From: Amycolatopsis sp. CA-230715
GTDB lineage: Bacteria; Actinomycetota; Actinomycetes; Mycobacteriales; Pseudonocardiaceae
Length of the DNA stretch: 64,000 bases
Reading direction: 5' to 3'
Assembly (NCBI RefSeq): GCF_018736145.1
Contig: NZ_CP059997.1
Coordinates: 10,043,501 to 10,107,500, forward strand
Positions 50,552 through 59,786 of this stretch are shown here, piece after piece (position 1 is the stretch's first letter; each line of letters opens with the position of its first letter). The translations under genes and the position numbers were made by a program. A model generated the notes under the pieces. The model saw only the letters and a list, made by a program, of their open reading frames with translations. It was not told the origin of the DNA and did no database searches.

Positions 50552-52553
50552 CGTGCACATCGCCGGGTAGTGGCGATCGGTGGGCGGGCATCTCGGCCAG
50601 GAGATCGCCCATGGCCTCGACACGCGCCAGAACCTCGTCGGATGTGAACCCAAGGTGCTGCCCGTCTCGGCACGCCGCGACTTCGTCCCAGGTGATCGGC
50701 GTTGAGACAGTTGGCTCGTCGCGGCCACGTAAGGAGTAGGCCGTGATCGTCGTCTTGGCCGGGTTGTTCTGCGACCAATCGACTAACACCCGCCCGCCCC
50801 GGCGTGCCTTCGCCATCACCGCGGTCACCTCGTCCGGGGTTTCCGCCGCGAGCTGTTGTGCCAGGCGCTTGGCGTAGGCCGAGGGGGCGTCGGGCTGATC
50901 CGTCTCGATCGGACACAGCAGCTGCATCCCCTTCGACCCGGATGTCTTCGGGAAAGCGGTGAGGCCATCCGCGGTGAGGATCTCGTGGAGCCGCTCGGCG
51001 ACCGCGCAGCACTCGACGATGGTGACGCCAGGACCGGGGTCCAAGTCGAACACGAGTTGGTCCGGGGGCCGACGCTGACCGTCGTCACGGATCGTCCATT
51101 GTGGAGTGTGGAGTTCAAGCGCGGCGAGGTTCGCTGCCCACACCAGTGCGGGCAGGTCGTCGAGCAATGGATACTCGATCAGGTCCCGGTGTCCACGGGT
51201 TCCCCGGCTGGGTAGCTGTGCCGTGTTCAGCCAGGGCGGTGCACCGGAGGGGACGTTCTTGGCGAACCACTGCTCGCCGTCCACGCCGTCGGGGAACCGG
51301 AGGAACGTCACCGGCCGCCGGGCCAGCTGCGGCAGCAGGACGGGTGCGATCAAAGAGTAGTAGAGGATCACCTCGCGCTTCGTGAAGCCCGTACGCGGAT
51401 ACAAGACTTTGTCCAAATTAGACAAAGTAAGTTGCCTGTCTTCGACCTGCACGAGTTGCCCTGCGGCGGACACTGGCCCGGATGCCGGAGTGGCCGTGGT
51501 CGACGGCGCCGTCTTGGTCCGATGCAGAGGTCTCGGCGCGAAGACGTCGATGGGCTTCTTGTCCTCGCGCAGGCCTCGCCACGCGGTGTGCCGCAGCCGT
51601 CCCGCGCCCTCGGTGAACCGGCGGTAGGTCACCTCGCCGACCAGGACCGGGTCAAGCCAGCGTGCTCGCCGTGTGTCTTCTCGCGGTGGCGTCGTGGCGA
51701 AAGGGTGGGTCGGTCGCTCCAGCGTCTCCAACCGTCGTCGCAACGCCGCCCTCGCGGCCTGACTGAATCCCGTGCCCACGTCGCCGAGGTACTCGAGATC
51801 GCCGGTATCGGGGTCGTGCGCGCCGAGCAACAGTCCGCCGACCGTTCCGGCGAGGCTGCCCTGGCCCTCGCGGTAGCCGCACACGACCACCTCGGCGGTG
51901 TTGGTGATCGGGTGTTTCAGCCACGCGTCGCTGCGTCGTCCTGCCCGGTACACCGCGGTCGCCACCTTGGCGACCACGCCTTCCATGCCCTCGCCGGCCA
52001 CCCGTGCGAGCAGGCTTTCCGGGGTTTGACGGTCCGCCGCGAGTTCTTCGAAGGTGAACGCCGGAACCACGGCGCTCTTGTACGGGTCGGGCATCGGTAG
52101 CCCGCTCAGCAACCGTCGCCGCAGCTCATAGGGCTGGTCCAGCAACATCCGGTCCCCGAGTTGCAGCAGGTCGAACGCGAGAAATCGTGCCGGAACGCGA
52201 TCAGCGCGCGGGTGCTGCTGAAATGCGCCGCGCCGCTGCTGCAGTAACTCGAAATCGGGGCGACCGAGTTCGTCGTAGACGACGACCTCGCCATCGAGCA
52301 CCAGGGCTTCTCCGCCCAGCACATCGCCGAAGACCCCGGTCAGTTCCGCAAACTCGGCGGTCATGTCCTGGTTGTTCCGGCTGGTGAGAAGTACGGAACC
52401 ACCATCTGGCGCCACGCGGTAGCAGCATCGATACCCGTCGTACTTCGGCTCGTAGACCAGGCCGGGCCTGGCTGGCAGCTGGCCACCGTCGGACTTGGCC
52501 AGCATTGGGTCTACCCACGCCGGGACCGCGGTCGAACGCTCGGTGCGCACCAT
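50544..52553 (-). CDS. ligD: LigD-type ATP-dependent DNA ligase/polymerase (no nuclease domain)
   Basis: 669 residues from the ATG at 52553, 6 bases after GGAGGAG. The ligase domain comes first (about 1-310): catalytic lysine in LVYEPKYDGYR, VLDGEVVVYDELGRPDF, EGMEGVVAK and DAWLKHP. A linker follows, then the primase-polymerase domain (about 375-650) with LSNLDKVLYPRTGFTKREVI, LVFDLDPGPG (metal-binding DLD) and FPKTSGSKGMQLL. The 3'-phosphoesterase domain of many LigD proteins is missing. It should repair double-strand breaks by end joining. No ku gene is in the window, so the partner must be elsewhere. Confidence 0.9.
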   Translation of the reverse strand: MVRTERSTAVPAWVDPMLAKSDGGQLPARPGLVYEPKYDGYRCCYRVAPDGGSVLLTSRNNQDMTAEFAELTGVFGDVLGGEALVLDGEVVVYDELGRPDFELLQQRRGAFQQHPRADRVPARFLAFDLLQLGDRMLLDQPYELRRRLLSGLPMPDPYKSAVVPAFTFEELAADRQTPESLLARVAGEGMEGVVAKVATAVYRAGRRSDAWLKHPITNTAEVVVCGYREGQGSLAGTVGGLLLGAHDPDTGDLEYLGDVGTGFSQAARAALRRRLETLERPTHPFATTPPREDTRRARWLDPVLVGEVTYRRFTEGAGRLRHTAWRGLREDKKPIDVFAPRPLHRTKTAPSTTATPASGPVSAAGQLVQVEDRQLTLSNLDKVLYPRTGFTKREVILYYSLIAPVLLPQLARRPVTFLRFPDGVDGEQWFAKNVPSGAPPWLNTAQLPSRGTRGHRDLIEYPLLDDLPALVWAANLAALELHTPQWTIRDDGQRRPPDQLVFDLDPGPGVTIVECCAVAERLHEILTADGLTAFPKTSGSKGMQLLCPIETDQPDAPSAYAKRLAQQLAAETPDEVTAVMAKARRGGRVLVDWSQNNPAKTTITAYSLRGRDEPTVSTPITWDEVAACRDGQHLGFTSDEVLARVEAMGDLLAEMPAHRSPLPGDVHDA

Positions 52554-52586
52554 CGCGGCTCCTCCACCAGACATCCCGGTACCTGG

Positions 52587-52720
52587 CCGTCGCATGTCGT
52601 CCTGACACGCATGCCAGCTCGACCACAGCGTACCCCGGATGGCCTAACAGGTGCAGGTTTCCGCAGATCACAGGCGCAGCGAGGCACACCACGGCGCGTG
52701 GGTACTCGATCGGCAGGCCT
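52587..52720. repeat. Left copy of a 130-bp imperfect direct repeat
   Basis: About 75-80% identical to 56078-56212, same orientation. Read on the minus strand both copies encode PVICGN-x-H-x-LGHPGYAVVELA, so they are probably remnants of a shared coding segment. The TPR/NTPase gene lies between them. Confidence 0.65.
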
Positions 52721-52764
52721 TGCGCGAGCGCAAGGAACCGTGTGATGTCGTCAAACCGCCGGTG

Positions 52765-55700
52765 TCACCCATCAGCGTGCGTGTCTGATGCAAGGCGATC
52801 CAGGCTCCAGGGTTCGGCGATCGTGCCGTTCACGGTGATCCCGAAGCGCTGGATGTCCTCGAGTGTTTCGAAATCCTTGGTCGCAGTGAGCAGGCCTTCG
52901 ATCTTGTCTTCCGCCTTGTCGTGACCGTGCAGGCGAGCGATGAGGTAGTGCGCGAGTGCCTCGGCATGCGCGTGTGTCCGAGACCGGTAATCGCCCATGC
53001 AGCAGTGACTCGTGGCGTCACCCAACTCGATCCCGCGGTGCAGAAGCACGATGGCCTCCTCTGGACGGCCTCGGGAAATCAGCGCTTGCGCGACCGGGGC
53101 CACCGCTCGGGTTTCCCCCGCATCGAGCTGGCGTTCCACCATCGTGATCGCCTCGTTGACCGAGCCGATCGGATCGTCGTTCTTCACCTTCGGCTGTGGC
53201 AGGGCGGACGCAAGGTAGACGTGGGCGTCGGTTCGCCGGGTCTGCGGTATCTCGCGCAGCAAGGTCACCACCTGCTCGTAGCGTTTGATCTGGAGCAGAA
53301 GCTCCGCCGCGCGCACACGCGCAGGCTCATGTCCGTCGCGCGCGGCCACCGTAAGCCAGGAAACGGCCTCCATCGTCTTGCGATGCGCATGAACGCCAAC
53401 AGCCACCCCGGTCTTGGCTTGACGGTTCGCGGCCTCGTCGAGGTCCTGCCGACCCGCCCTCTCCAAGCCCTCGGCAACCCAGGCCAGCGCTTGCGCGTCA
53501 CTTTGCCGCGTCTTACGCGCGTAGCGGGCGGCGACCTGCTTGACCACGTTGGCCTTCAGAAGATAGTCGGAGATGCCGATGAGGACGTCCGGGCTGCTGA
53601 GATCGACGGTGTTGACGTACCAGTCCAGGGCTTCGGCGATCTGTCCCGCGGCGCATAATTTCGCTGCGACCGACACCGGTGACGGGCTCTGGCCGGTGCG
53701 GCGCGCGCGGCGAAGACAGGCGATGGCTTCGGAGACCCAGCCCGCCCGCGCCGCCACGTCGACCGCGCGGCACCACGCCTCAGTGTCCCCGTGCTCGGCG
53801 CCCTGTTGGTACAGATCAAGCGCGGCGCTGGTCATCCGCCGCTGTGCCAGCGCGTCGGCCACCGTGCTCAGCGCGGTGGGATCGCCCGCGTCTGCCGCGG
53901 CGCGGGCATGCGTTGTCGCGGTATCGAACAGTCCGGCCTGCGCGTACAGCCTCGCGGCCATCGACGCCGCACCCGGCACTGCGAACTCGATGGCGCTGTC
54001 GACCCAGGAACACGCGTCCTCGGTACGCTCGTGCGCGGCGAGGATCTCCGCACCGACGAGATACGACCCATACTCGCCGTGATCCGCGCGATCGTGCAGG
54101 CGGGCGACCGCGACGTCAATCCCACCCTTGTCCTCGTCCTCATCCTCGACGATGAGCTCGGCCGCCATCCGCACGGTGTCCAGGCCGAACCTGCCGGTCA
54201 GCGTCATCAGCCACGTCACCGCGTCGTCGCGCCTGCCCGCTTCGGCAAGCAGTTCTCCCGCCACGGCCGCGGCCGACAGATCACCGGTCTCCGCGAGGTA
54301 CTGATAGGTCACGATCGCCCGGTCACGCTCCCCCAGTTCGGACAACGCCAGCGCCCGCAACCACAGGGCGTCGGGCCGATAGGCGCTGGCCGCGGGCTGA
54401 ACCCACCGCACCACCTCGGCAGCGCGCCCCGCCGCGAGCAAGATCCGTCCTGCCACCACTTGTGCGGTGAGATCCGGCCCGTCGGCTAGTTCACGGTAGA
54501 GCCGCAACGCGTCGTCGACATGCCCGGCGTCCCGCAGCATGTCCGCCAAAGCACGCTTCGCGGACACGTCACCGTCGCGAATCGCACGACGGTAGAACTC
54601 GACGCTCTGGCGCAGCAGCCCGCGACGGCGACATTCCTCCGCCAACGCCACGACGCTGTCCACTGCGGCACGATCCACAAGCGCGGACCACAGATGCTCA
54701 GCGGGCAACCGAACCTGCTGTACCTCGGTGATCCACTGCCGTTCCAGAAAATCATTGAGCCGAAGGCGATCCCGCCGCGCTGTCGCCCCGTCGGTGACGT
54801 CCCAGTCGAGCATCATCCTCATCTCCCCGAGCCCAGGGCTGGTCAGTTCGGCAAGCGCGTCCTCGAACCACGTCGCCGCAAGACAACTGCGCTCATGAGC
54901 CGTCAGGTACTGAGGCGCCGCGCGCTCAAGCAGCGCCCGCGGAAGCCACTGACCATGGCCGACACAGCGGGCCTCGATCGCACACTGCAGAATCGCCTTC
55001 TCCTGCTGGGTGGCATTCCGAAACCGTTGCCGCACCTCCGGCGCGGCCACCAGATACCGGATCACCTCACCCCCATCACACATCACAGCCGCCTCAGCCA
55101 TCCGCGGGTCTGCCGACATCGCCGCGTCTGCGACCTCCGCCACCGTGAACGTGTCAGCCACTGCGATGTCGGTTTCCTGGAGCAGCAACCGCGGATGCGG
55201 ATGTGGATCCGCACTACCCCGCGACGGCGCGGTCAACCGCTGCCACTGCCGCGGACGCAACGTGCCCAGCACCAACACCGGCGCCCGCTCATCGTCTTCA
55301 AGGAGGTCCCGCAGCGCCCCTGCCACCTCGTTGCCGACATCGCTTCCACCATCGAGCAGGTACCTGCTCAACCCCGGCAGCCACAGCACCGTTCGTGGCA
55401 CGGCACCGGCGATCACACCCAGCAACGTCCGCGGGTCGCTTGGGCTCGTACCCGGCCACACCCGCCACCCGGCCAAGGCAGCGCCGTCGCCGTCGCGAAT
55501 GTGAAGTGCTTCCCACATCGCACGTTTCTTGCCCGCCACCGAATTGCCGATCAACGTCGCCATCCCGCTGACACCTCGGGCCGCTTCGGTGACCTTCGCA
55601 CGCAACACATGATCATGCGCACGCACAATGTAGTCGGTCAAACCCCGCGGCTGACCACCATCGCGGCCGCTCCCCCGGACAACCGTGACTTCGAGCAGGC

Positions 55701-55776
55701 TGTGCCGACACTCCTCCAACGGAACACCCGCCGCCACCATCACCGTCGACGATCGTCGAACCCCAGTCACTGCCAC
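52765..55776 (-). CDS. Large TPR protein with degenerate P-loop domain
   Basis: About 1003 residues from a GTG at 55776, which has AGGAGAGG upstream; an ATG at 55740 is an alternative. Residues 45-400 resemble a STAND-like ATPase found with TPRs in Streptomyces: TDYIVRAHDHVLRAKVTEA, a P-loop region IGNSVAGKKRAMWEAL (about 75-90), AVPRTVLWLPGLSRYLLDG and APVLVLGTLRP. In relatives the loop is GxSxTGKTR; here the T/S after GK is Lys, so nucleotide binding is probably weakened. Residues 420-1003 are TPR/Sel1-like repeats with alternating GD-x-x-A units. It may be a scaffold or sensor. Function unknown. Confidence 0.65.
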   Translation of the reverse strand: MAVTGVRRSSTVMVAAGVPLEECRHSLLEVTVVRGSGRDGGQPRGLTDYIVRAHDHVLRAKVTEAARGVSGMATLIGNSVAGKKRAMWEALHIRDGDGAALAGWRVWPGTSPSDPRTLLGVIAGAVPRTVLWLPGLSRYLLDGGSDVGNEVAGALRDLLEDDERAPVLVLGTLRPRQWQRLTAPSRGSADPHPHPRLLLQETDIAVADTFTVAEVADAAMSADPRMAEAAVMCDGGEVIRYLVAAPEVRQRFRNATQQEKAILQCAIEARCVGHGQWLPRALLERAAPQYLTAHERSCLAATWFEDALAELTSPGLGEMRMMLDWDVTDGATARRDRLRLNDFLERQWITEVQQVRLPAEHLWSALVDRAAVDSVVALAEECRRRGLLRQSVEFYRRAIRDGDVSAKRALADMLRDAGHVDDALRLYRELADGPDLTAQVVAGRILLAAGRAAEVVRWVQPAASAYRPDALWLRALALSELGERDRAIVTYQYLAETGDLSAAAVAGELLAEAGRRDDAVTWLMTLTGRFGLDTVRMAAELIVEDEDEDKGGIDVAVARLHDRADHGEYGSYLVGAEILAAHERTEDACSWVDSAIEFAVPGAASMAARLYAQAGLFDTATTHARAAADAGDPTALSTVADALAQRRMTSAALDLYQQGAEHGDTEAWCRAVDVAARAGWVSEAIACLRRARRTGQSPSPVSVAAKLCAAGQIAEALDWYVNTVDLSSPDVLIGISDYLLKANVVKQVAARYARKTRQSDAQALAWVAEGLERAGRQDLDEAANRQAKTGVAVGVHAHRKTMEAVSWLTVAARDGHEPARVRAAELLLQIKRYEQVVTLLREIPQTRRTDAHVYLASALPQPKVKNDDPIGSVNEAITMVERQLDAGETRAVAPVAQALISRGRPEEAIVLLHRGIELGDATSHCCMGDYRSRTHAHAEALAHYLIARLHGHDKAEDKIEGLLTATKDFETLEDIQRFGITVNGTIAEPWSLDRLASDTHADG

Positions 55777-56077
55777 GCCGCAGCTCACCTCTCCTACCGG
55801 CCAGCACGGCCACAGCGATCGCCCGGTGCGTACCGCTCCCTGCGCCAGATCACCAAACACGCCTGATGACCTCGAACCCGACCGACACTGCCGCAACCCA
55901 CCAGGCTCGGCTAGAACGCAACTCATCGATGCGACGAACGGTTGTCCTACGGAGACAAAGGAAACTCGCTACTTCGTTAACCCTCTACCACTTGAATCAC
56001 CCGAAAGAGTTCGGGCTAGCGGGCGCGTTCAAACTCGCCAGAGCGCGTCACGAAAATGACCAGCTGTCATCCTGTAC

Positions 56078-56212
56078 TCGGCTGTCGCATCTCGCCCGGA
56101 CACGCCCGCCAACTCGACCACAGCGTAACCCGGGTGGCCCAGCTGATGCTGGTTCCCGCAGATCACAGGCTCGACGACGTACGCCACGGCGCGCGGCTAC
56201 ACGATCAGCAGG
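56078..56212. repeat. Right copy of the 130-bp imperfect direct repeat
   Basis: Matches 52587-52720. The minus-strand reading PRAVAYVVEPVICGNQHQLG is kept but a TAG interrupts it just upstream, so it is not an intact gene. The rest of 55777-56342 holds nothing else I can support. Confidence 0.65.
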
Positions 56213-56342
56213 GCTTACCGCCCGGCTGGGCACGGGTAAACCTATCTCTGCACGAACTGCCACGGCTCGGCGCAGCCTCGTTTCGCGACGACCGGTTGGG
56301 CCGGACACCAGCCGCCCAAGTGGTGAAACCGGGAACGACGGG

Positions 56343-56549
56343 TCAGAGTTCGCGCCGGCCGCGGACCGGGATCGGATAAGGCCGATCGTCCATGCCGCGC
56401 AGACGGGTGACGCATTCGCCCCAGCAGCGCAGCCCGGCGGCGAGCCTGTAGCGGTGCTGTTCAAGATCGCCGTGGCCAAGGCGGACCTGCGAATTGCTGA
56501 CAGCCCCACTCTTTGTCGAACTCGCCAGGTGGCACCGCGGTGACGCCAT
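56343..56549 (-). CDS. Possible small protein overlapping the 56461 gene
   Basis: 68 residues from an ATG inside the 3' end of the preceding gene (89-bp overlap). The last 45 residues (GHGDLEQHRYRLAAGLRCWG, CVTRLRGMDDRPYPIPVRGR) look protein-like. It could be a real downstream gene or the C-terminus of the upstream one displaced by a frameshift. Low certainty. Confidence 0.35.
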   Translation of the reverse strand: MASPRCHLASSTKSGAVSNSQVRLGHGDLEQHRYRLAAGLRCWGECVTRLRGMDDRPYPIPVRGRREL

Positions 56550-56901
56550 CGAACGCGTCGAATCCGGTCACCCGTGCCACGGCGCGCGAGATCGCGGGGT
56601 CGCTCAGGTCGTACTCGGTGAGAACCAAGTCCTCCCACACCGAGCCCTCACCCCGGTCGACCAGTGCGCGGGTGAACAGCCACAGCGGCCGGCCGGGCAA
56701 CTCCCAGCGCTCGATCGTGACCTCCTGGGTGTCCGGCCGTATCCCCTCACGCAGGACCCGCTCGTCCCGGGCGACGGTGATCGCGGGGATTGTCCCGGCC
56801 TGTTCCAGGGCCGGCACGAGATCAGCGCGGCGAGCGGCACGGGCGATGCTGATCGCACCCGCGAGCGAACGGATCGCGTGCCGCTGCGGTGAATCAACCA
56901 T
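56461..56901 (-). CDS. Hypothetical protein disconnected from its promoter by IS3
   Basis: 146 residues from the ATG at 56901, with AAGGGC upstream. Soluble, mixed alpha/beta: LAGAISIARAARRADLVPAL, AITVARDERVLREGI, WELPGRPLWLFTRALVDRGE. No family is recognised. The insertion sequence starts 40 bp before its start codon, so its native promoter has been pushed 1.3 kb away and expression now depends on the element or on read-through. Confidence 0.6.
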   Translation of the reverse strand: MVDSPQRHAIRSLAGAISIARAARRADLVPALEQAGTIPAITVARDERVLREGIRPDTQEVTIERWELPGRPLWLFTRALVDRGEGSVWEDLVLTEYDLSDPAISRAVARVTGFDAFDGVTAVPPGEFDKEWGCQQFAGPPWPRRS

Positions 56902-57008
56902 CGTCGCTGCCCTTCCCCGCCGAGCTTGCCCACGACGAGTGTGAGGTTCACCCCGGGGAGTGGACACCGAGTTAGCAGGATCAGTCGTCCTGCTGAAAGG
57001 ATGTCCTC

Positions 57009-57332
57009 ATGCCTCCTCGCAAGCGCCGGTCGTACACGGCGGAGTACAAGGTCGAGGCTGCTCACCGCGTGATCGATTCCGGCCGGACAATCGCTGAGGT
57101 TTCCCGCGAGCTGGGTATCGACGCGGGCATGTTGAGTGTCTGGGTCAAAGACGAACGTCGACGGGTCACCGCGGCCGAGGTCCACGGAGACAAACCTCTG
57201 GAGGCCGCCGAACGGGCCGAACTGTTGCGCTTGCGCGGACAGGTGGCCGAGCTAGAGAAGGACAACGCCTTCCTGGTAAAAGCCTCGGCGTACTTTGCCG
57301 CGATGCAGAAGAACCGGCCCGGTTCGCTCTGA
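57009..57332 (+). CDS. IS3-family OrfA (helix-turn-helix, leucine zipper)
   Basis: 107 residues. The N-terminus (RRSYTAEYKVEAAHRVIDSG, TIAEVSRELGIDAGMLSVWV) is the InsE/Tnp_8-type helix-turn-helix that binds the terminal repeats. The C-terminus (LLRLRGQVAELEKDNAFLVK) is a leucine-zipper helix. The stop TGA shares its A with the orfB ATG, in the -1 frame, so an OrfAB fusion transposase is probably made by ribosomal frameshifting near 57310-57330, as is known for the family. Confidence 0.9.
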   Translation: MPPRKRRSYTAEYKVEAAHRVIDSGRTIAEVSRELGIDAGMLSVWVKDERRRVTAAEVHGDKPLEAAERAELLRLRGQVAELEKDNAFLVKASAYFAAMQKNRPGSL

Positions 57333-58237
57333 TGGCCAAGTACGCCGGCCCTGACGAGTTCACCGACACCAGGTCGCCGTCGAACGCGCGGTTCTCGATC
57401 CGGCGGATGGCACGGCTGCTGGGTGTGTCGACGTCGGGTTACTACGCGCACGCCAAACGCGTCGCAGCGACGGTGCTGACACCGCGGCAGCAACGCCGGG
57501 CCGACCTCGAGGTGAAGATCACCCAGGTGCACCAGGATTCCCGCGGGACCTATGGTTCGCCGCGGATCACCGCCGAACTGCGCGATCAGGGTGAGGTGGT
57601 TACCGCGAAGACGGTTGCCAAGATCATGGCCTCGATCGGGTTGGAAGGTATCAGCCCGCGCACGTTCAAGGTGAAGACGACAGTGGCCGATCCGGCCGCG
57701 TCGTTCCCACCGGATCTGGTCGACCGGCACTTCGACCGGGACCGGCTCGACGCGGTCTGGCTGACCGACATCACGTACCTGACGTGTGGTCAGGGTGACA
57801 TGTTCCTGTGTGCGATCCGGGACGGGCACTCCCGGAAAGTGTTGGGCTACAGCATATCCGACCACATCGGCGCCGAGATGGTCACCGACGCGATCGATGC
57901 CGCCGTGGGCACCCGTGGCGGCAGATGCCGTGGCACGATCCTGCATTCCGACCGTGGCGGCGAGTACACCGCGCACCTGACAGCGAAGGCGTGCTTCCGG
58001 CACGGGCTGCGCCGGTCGATGGGCGTGACCGGAATCTGCTGGGACAACAGCCCAGCGGAGTCGTTCTGGTCGACGTTCAAACACGAGCACTACTACCGGC
58101 ACGCCTACGTCACGAAGACAGAACTCGTTGCCGCGATTGACAAATGGATCACCTTCTACAACAGTATCCGACGGAACTCCGCCATCGGGATGCTCAGTCC
58201 CAACAACTTCGAGCAGTCACTCCGAACGGCTGCCTGA
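57332..58237 (+). CDS. IS3-family OrfB transposase (DDE)
   Basis: 301 residues, full length. The integrase core has all three acidic residues: Asp in VWLTDITYL, Asp in LHSDRGGEYT and Glu in WDNSPAESFWSTFKHE. The N-terminal part (RMARLLGVSTSGYYAHAKR) is the HTH_21-type domain. It catalyses excision and insertion of the element as part of the OrfAB protein. No stop or frameshift is visible. Confidence 0.93.
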   Translation: MAKYAGPDEFTDTRSPSNARFSIRRMARLLGVSTSGYYAHAKRVAATVLTPRQQRRADLEVKITQVHQDSRGTYGSPRITAELRDQGEVVTAKTVAKIMASIGLEGISPRTFKVKTTVADPAASFPPDLVDRHFDRDRLDAVWLTDITYLTCGQGDMFLCAIRDGHSRKVLGYSISDHIGAEMVTDAIDAAVGTRGGRCRGTILHSDRGGEYTAHLTAKACFRHGLRRSMGVTGICWDNSPAESFWSTFKHEHYYRHAYVTKTELVAAIDKWITFYNSIRRNSAIGMLSPNNFEQSLRTAA

Positions 58238-58278
58238 ACCCCTTGTAAGCCCCTGTCCACTCCCCGGGGTGAACCTCA

Positions 58279-58574
58279 GTGGTCCGGTTCTCGTTCTCTC
58301 GCCCCAAGTCTTGTGGTAGCTGCTTCCGACAGCGCGGGCAGACACCACGGAGGCACTCTATCGAGTTATCTTGTCGCGGTGCGGAATCGGGCCCGAGTTC
58401 TTGTTCGCAGCCGAGTTCCCGGCTCGCGCGGTCGGCTGCTGTCTTGATCGAACTGAGGCCGGGTGTCCGTGCGGTCGCGTGGTACCGGGCGACGACACCG
58501 GGCGATCGGTCAGAAGCGATCCAGCAGTTCGCCTTCACCCCTGCGCCACTCGGCGTCATTCCGCGGGTCGACAT
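58279..58574 (-). pseudogene. Minus-strand gene truncated by IS3
   Basis: A frame from an ATG at 58574 (MSTRGMTPSGAG) runs into the right end of the insertion sequence. Before the junction it encodes a CPRC pair and LPQDLGRENENRT. Composition is only partly coding-like. If real, its 3' end was removed by the insertion. A second short frame (58511-58612, MTAVTEAASVRADV) overlaps it, so the reading frame is uncertain. Confidence 0.3.
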
Positions 58575-58684
58575 CTGCGCGTACCGAAGCGGCCTCGGTC
58601 ACCGCAGTCATGATCCGCGCTCCTGCCTTCGCCGGTGACATGAGCCGCTTTCAGCGGTCGTCGACGGATCGTGGCTCGCGTATT

Positions 58685-59233
58685 TCAGCCGATACCGAGC
58701 GCAGATTCAGCCGTGGTCCAGTCGGTGAGCATGGCGTGCTGCGCCGCGGCCAGCGTTGCTTTTCCGTCGCAAACGGCCCGTTTCACCGCGTTCTCGACCC
58801 GATCTTTGGAGTAGGAGTTTTTGTCGCCGTCATGGGGTTCGGGCCACAAATTCTTCGGGTCGCGCGGGGCGCCGCCGAGTTCGAGCGGCAGGAAATGATC
58901 TTCCTCGTAGTCGCTCATGTTCGTGTCAGTGTAACCGTAATCCTTGATTCCTTGCGCCTTCAGCTTATTGGTGTAGGACACTGGAGGCCTGATCGTTTTG
59001 GTCCACCCAGATTTGCAGATCGTCGAACCAATGCTTCCCTGGGTAACATCAGGATTCGTCACTCCTGGCGTGCACACGGGATCCGGCAGTGGCAACCGTG
59101 CCTGCGAACAGGTCGCCGTGACCGATCCGTGCGCGTGGAACGCCGTATCGGCGTGCGCCGCAGGCGTCGTGAGACACAGCGAACCAGCCACTGTCCCAGC
59201 AAGCATGGCGATGCGAGCGAGTCGAGTCATCAC
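58685..59233 (-). CDS. Secreted HNH-like protein
   Basis: 182 residues. Residues 1-29 are a signal peptide (RIAMLAGTVAGSLCLTTPAAHA). Two cysteine pairs lie in the middle. The C-terminal half contains DYEEDHFLPLELGGAPRDPK, then NLWPEP, and a KDRVENAVKRAVC helix. The EDHxLPLELGG...NLWP signature is typical of small secreted HNH/ββα-metal-like nuclease proteins. It may degrade external DNA or be a toxin-like effector; no immunity gene is recognised next to it. Confidence 0.7.
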   Translation of the reverse strand: MMTRLARIAMLAGTVAGSLCLTTPAAHADTAFHAHGSVTATCSQARLPLPDPVCTPGVTNPDVTQGSIGSTICKSGWTKTIRPPVSYTNKLKAQGIKDYGYTDTNMSDYEEDHFLPLELGGAPRDPKNLWPEPHDGDKNSYSKDRVENAVKRAVCDGKATLAAAQHAMLTDWTTAESALGIG

Positions 59234-59589
59234 AGGGCTCCCTTCCCCAGAATCCGGTGAAGCCAGGGTCCGCCATCCCCGGGCCGCGCACCACCGCTTC
59301 CCGTAGAAAGCCGTGAAGAATTTACCCGTCGCTCATCTACCAAGACGACGAAATACGCATTTGGGCCGCAAACGCCACCGAGCGAAATGTCCTGTCGTGC
59401 CAGGAAAGCAGTGACGCCGCCCGGGAAGCTACGAACACGAGCGGACGTGATCGGCTTGTCCTTGATCATGTAGGTGCATGCAGCGGGTACGGACGAGCGG
59501 GCGGTTCGAACGCCGCGGGCCTGGTACCGAAGCGCACCACAAGTCACTCCTTGAGGTTCACACGTCGAACGGTGGCCTCGATTACCCAT
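59230..59589 (-). CDS. Doubtful small protein upstream of the HNH-like gene
   Basis: 119 residues. The central section (ACTYMIKDKPITSARVRSFP, GGVTAFLARQDISLGGVCGP, NAYFVVLVDERR) looks protein-like, while the ends do not. It ends 4 bases into the HNH-like gene start. It may be a relic or a small secreted protein with a wrong start. Confidence 0.3.
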   Translation of the reverse strand: MGNRGHRSTCEPQGVTCGALRYQARGVRTARSSVPAACTYMIKDKPITSARVRSFPGGVTAFLARQDISLGGVCGPNAYFVVLVDERRVNSSRLSTGSGGARPGDGGPWLHRILGKGAL

Positions 59590-59786
59590 CTCGCCTGGTC
59601 ACCGTGGAAGCTATGGTTTCGTTGCCGCGAACCGGCTTTCGTCAAGCCTGACTGGCCCCACCGAACTTCGTCAGCCGCTTACCGTGGAACAGCCACCGGC
59701 TATCGCTATGACGGCGGTTCGGTCTCCTTTCCTCCCTGCTCAGCACCCTATTCTCAACGCAAGGCACCACGTCATTGGGTGGGAAC

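Larger units (their letters stand above)
56942..58278 (+). mobile_element. Intact IS3-family insertion sequence, 1337 bp
   Basis: Perfect 25-bp terminal inverted repeats lie at 56942-56966 and 58254-58278, beginning TG and ending CA as in IS3 elements. The trinucleotide GTG flanks both ends (56939-56941 and 58279-58281), a 3-bp target duplication. Inside are orfA and orfB in the -1 relationship, both open and with all DDE residues. Clean ends and intact genes indicate a recent insertion. Confidence 0.93.

Noticed and set aside
54520..55866. A 448-codon plus-strand frame opposite the TPR gene.
   Set aside because: Translation is Arg/His/Pro-rich without a domain, while the opposite strand shows regular TPR repeats.
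55866..56543. 225-codon plus-strand frame.
   Set aside because: Low-complexity Arg/Thr/Pro content, no ribosome-binding site or motif, and it runs through the direct-repeat remnant and the 3' end of the minus-strand gene.
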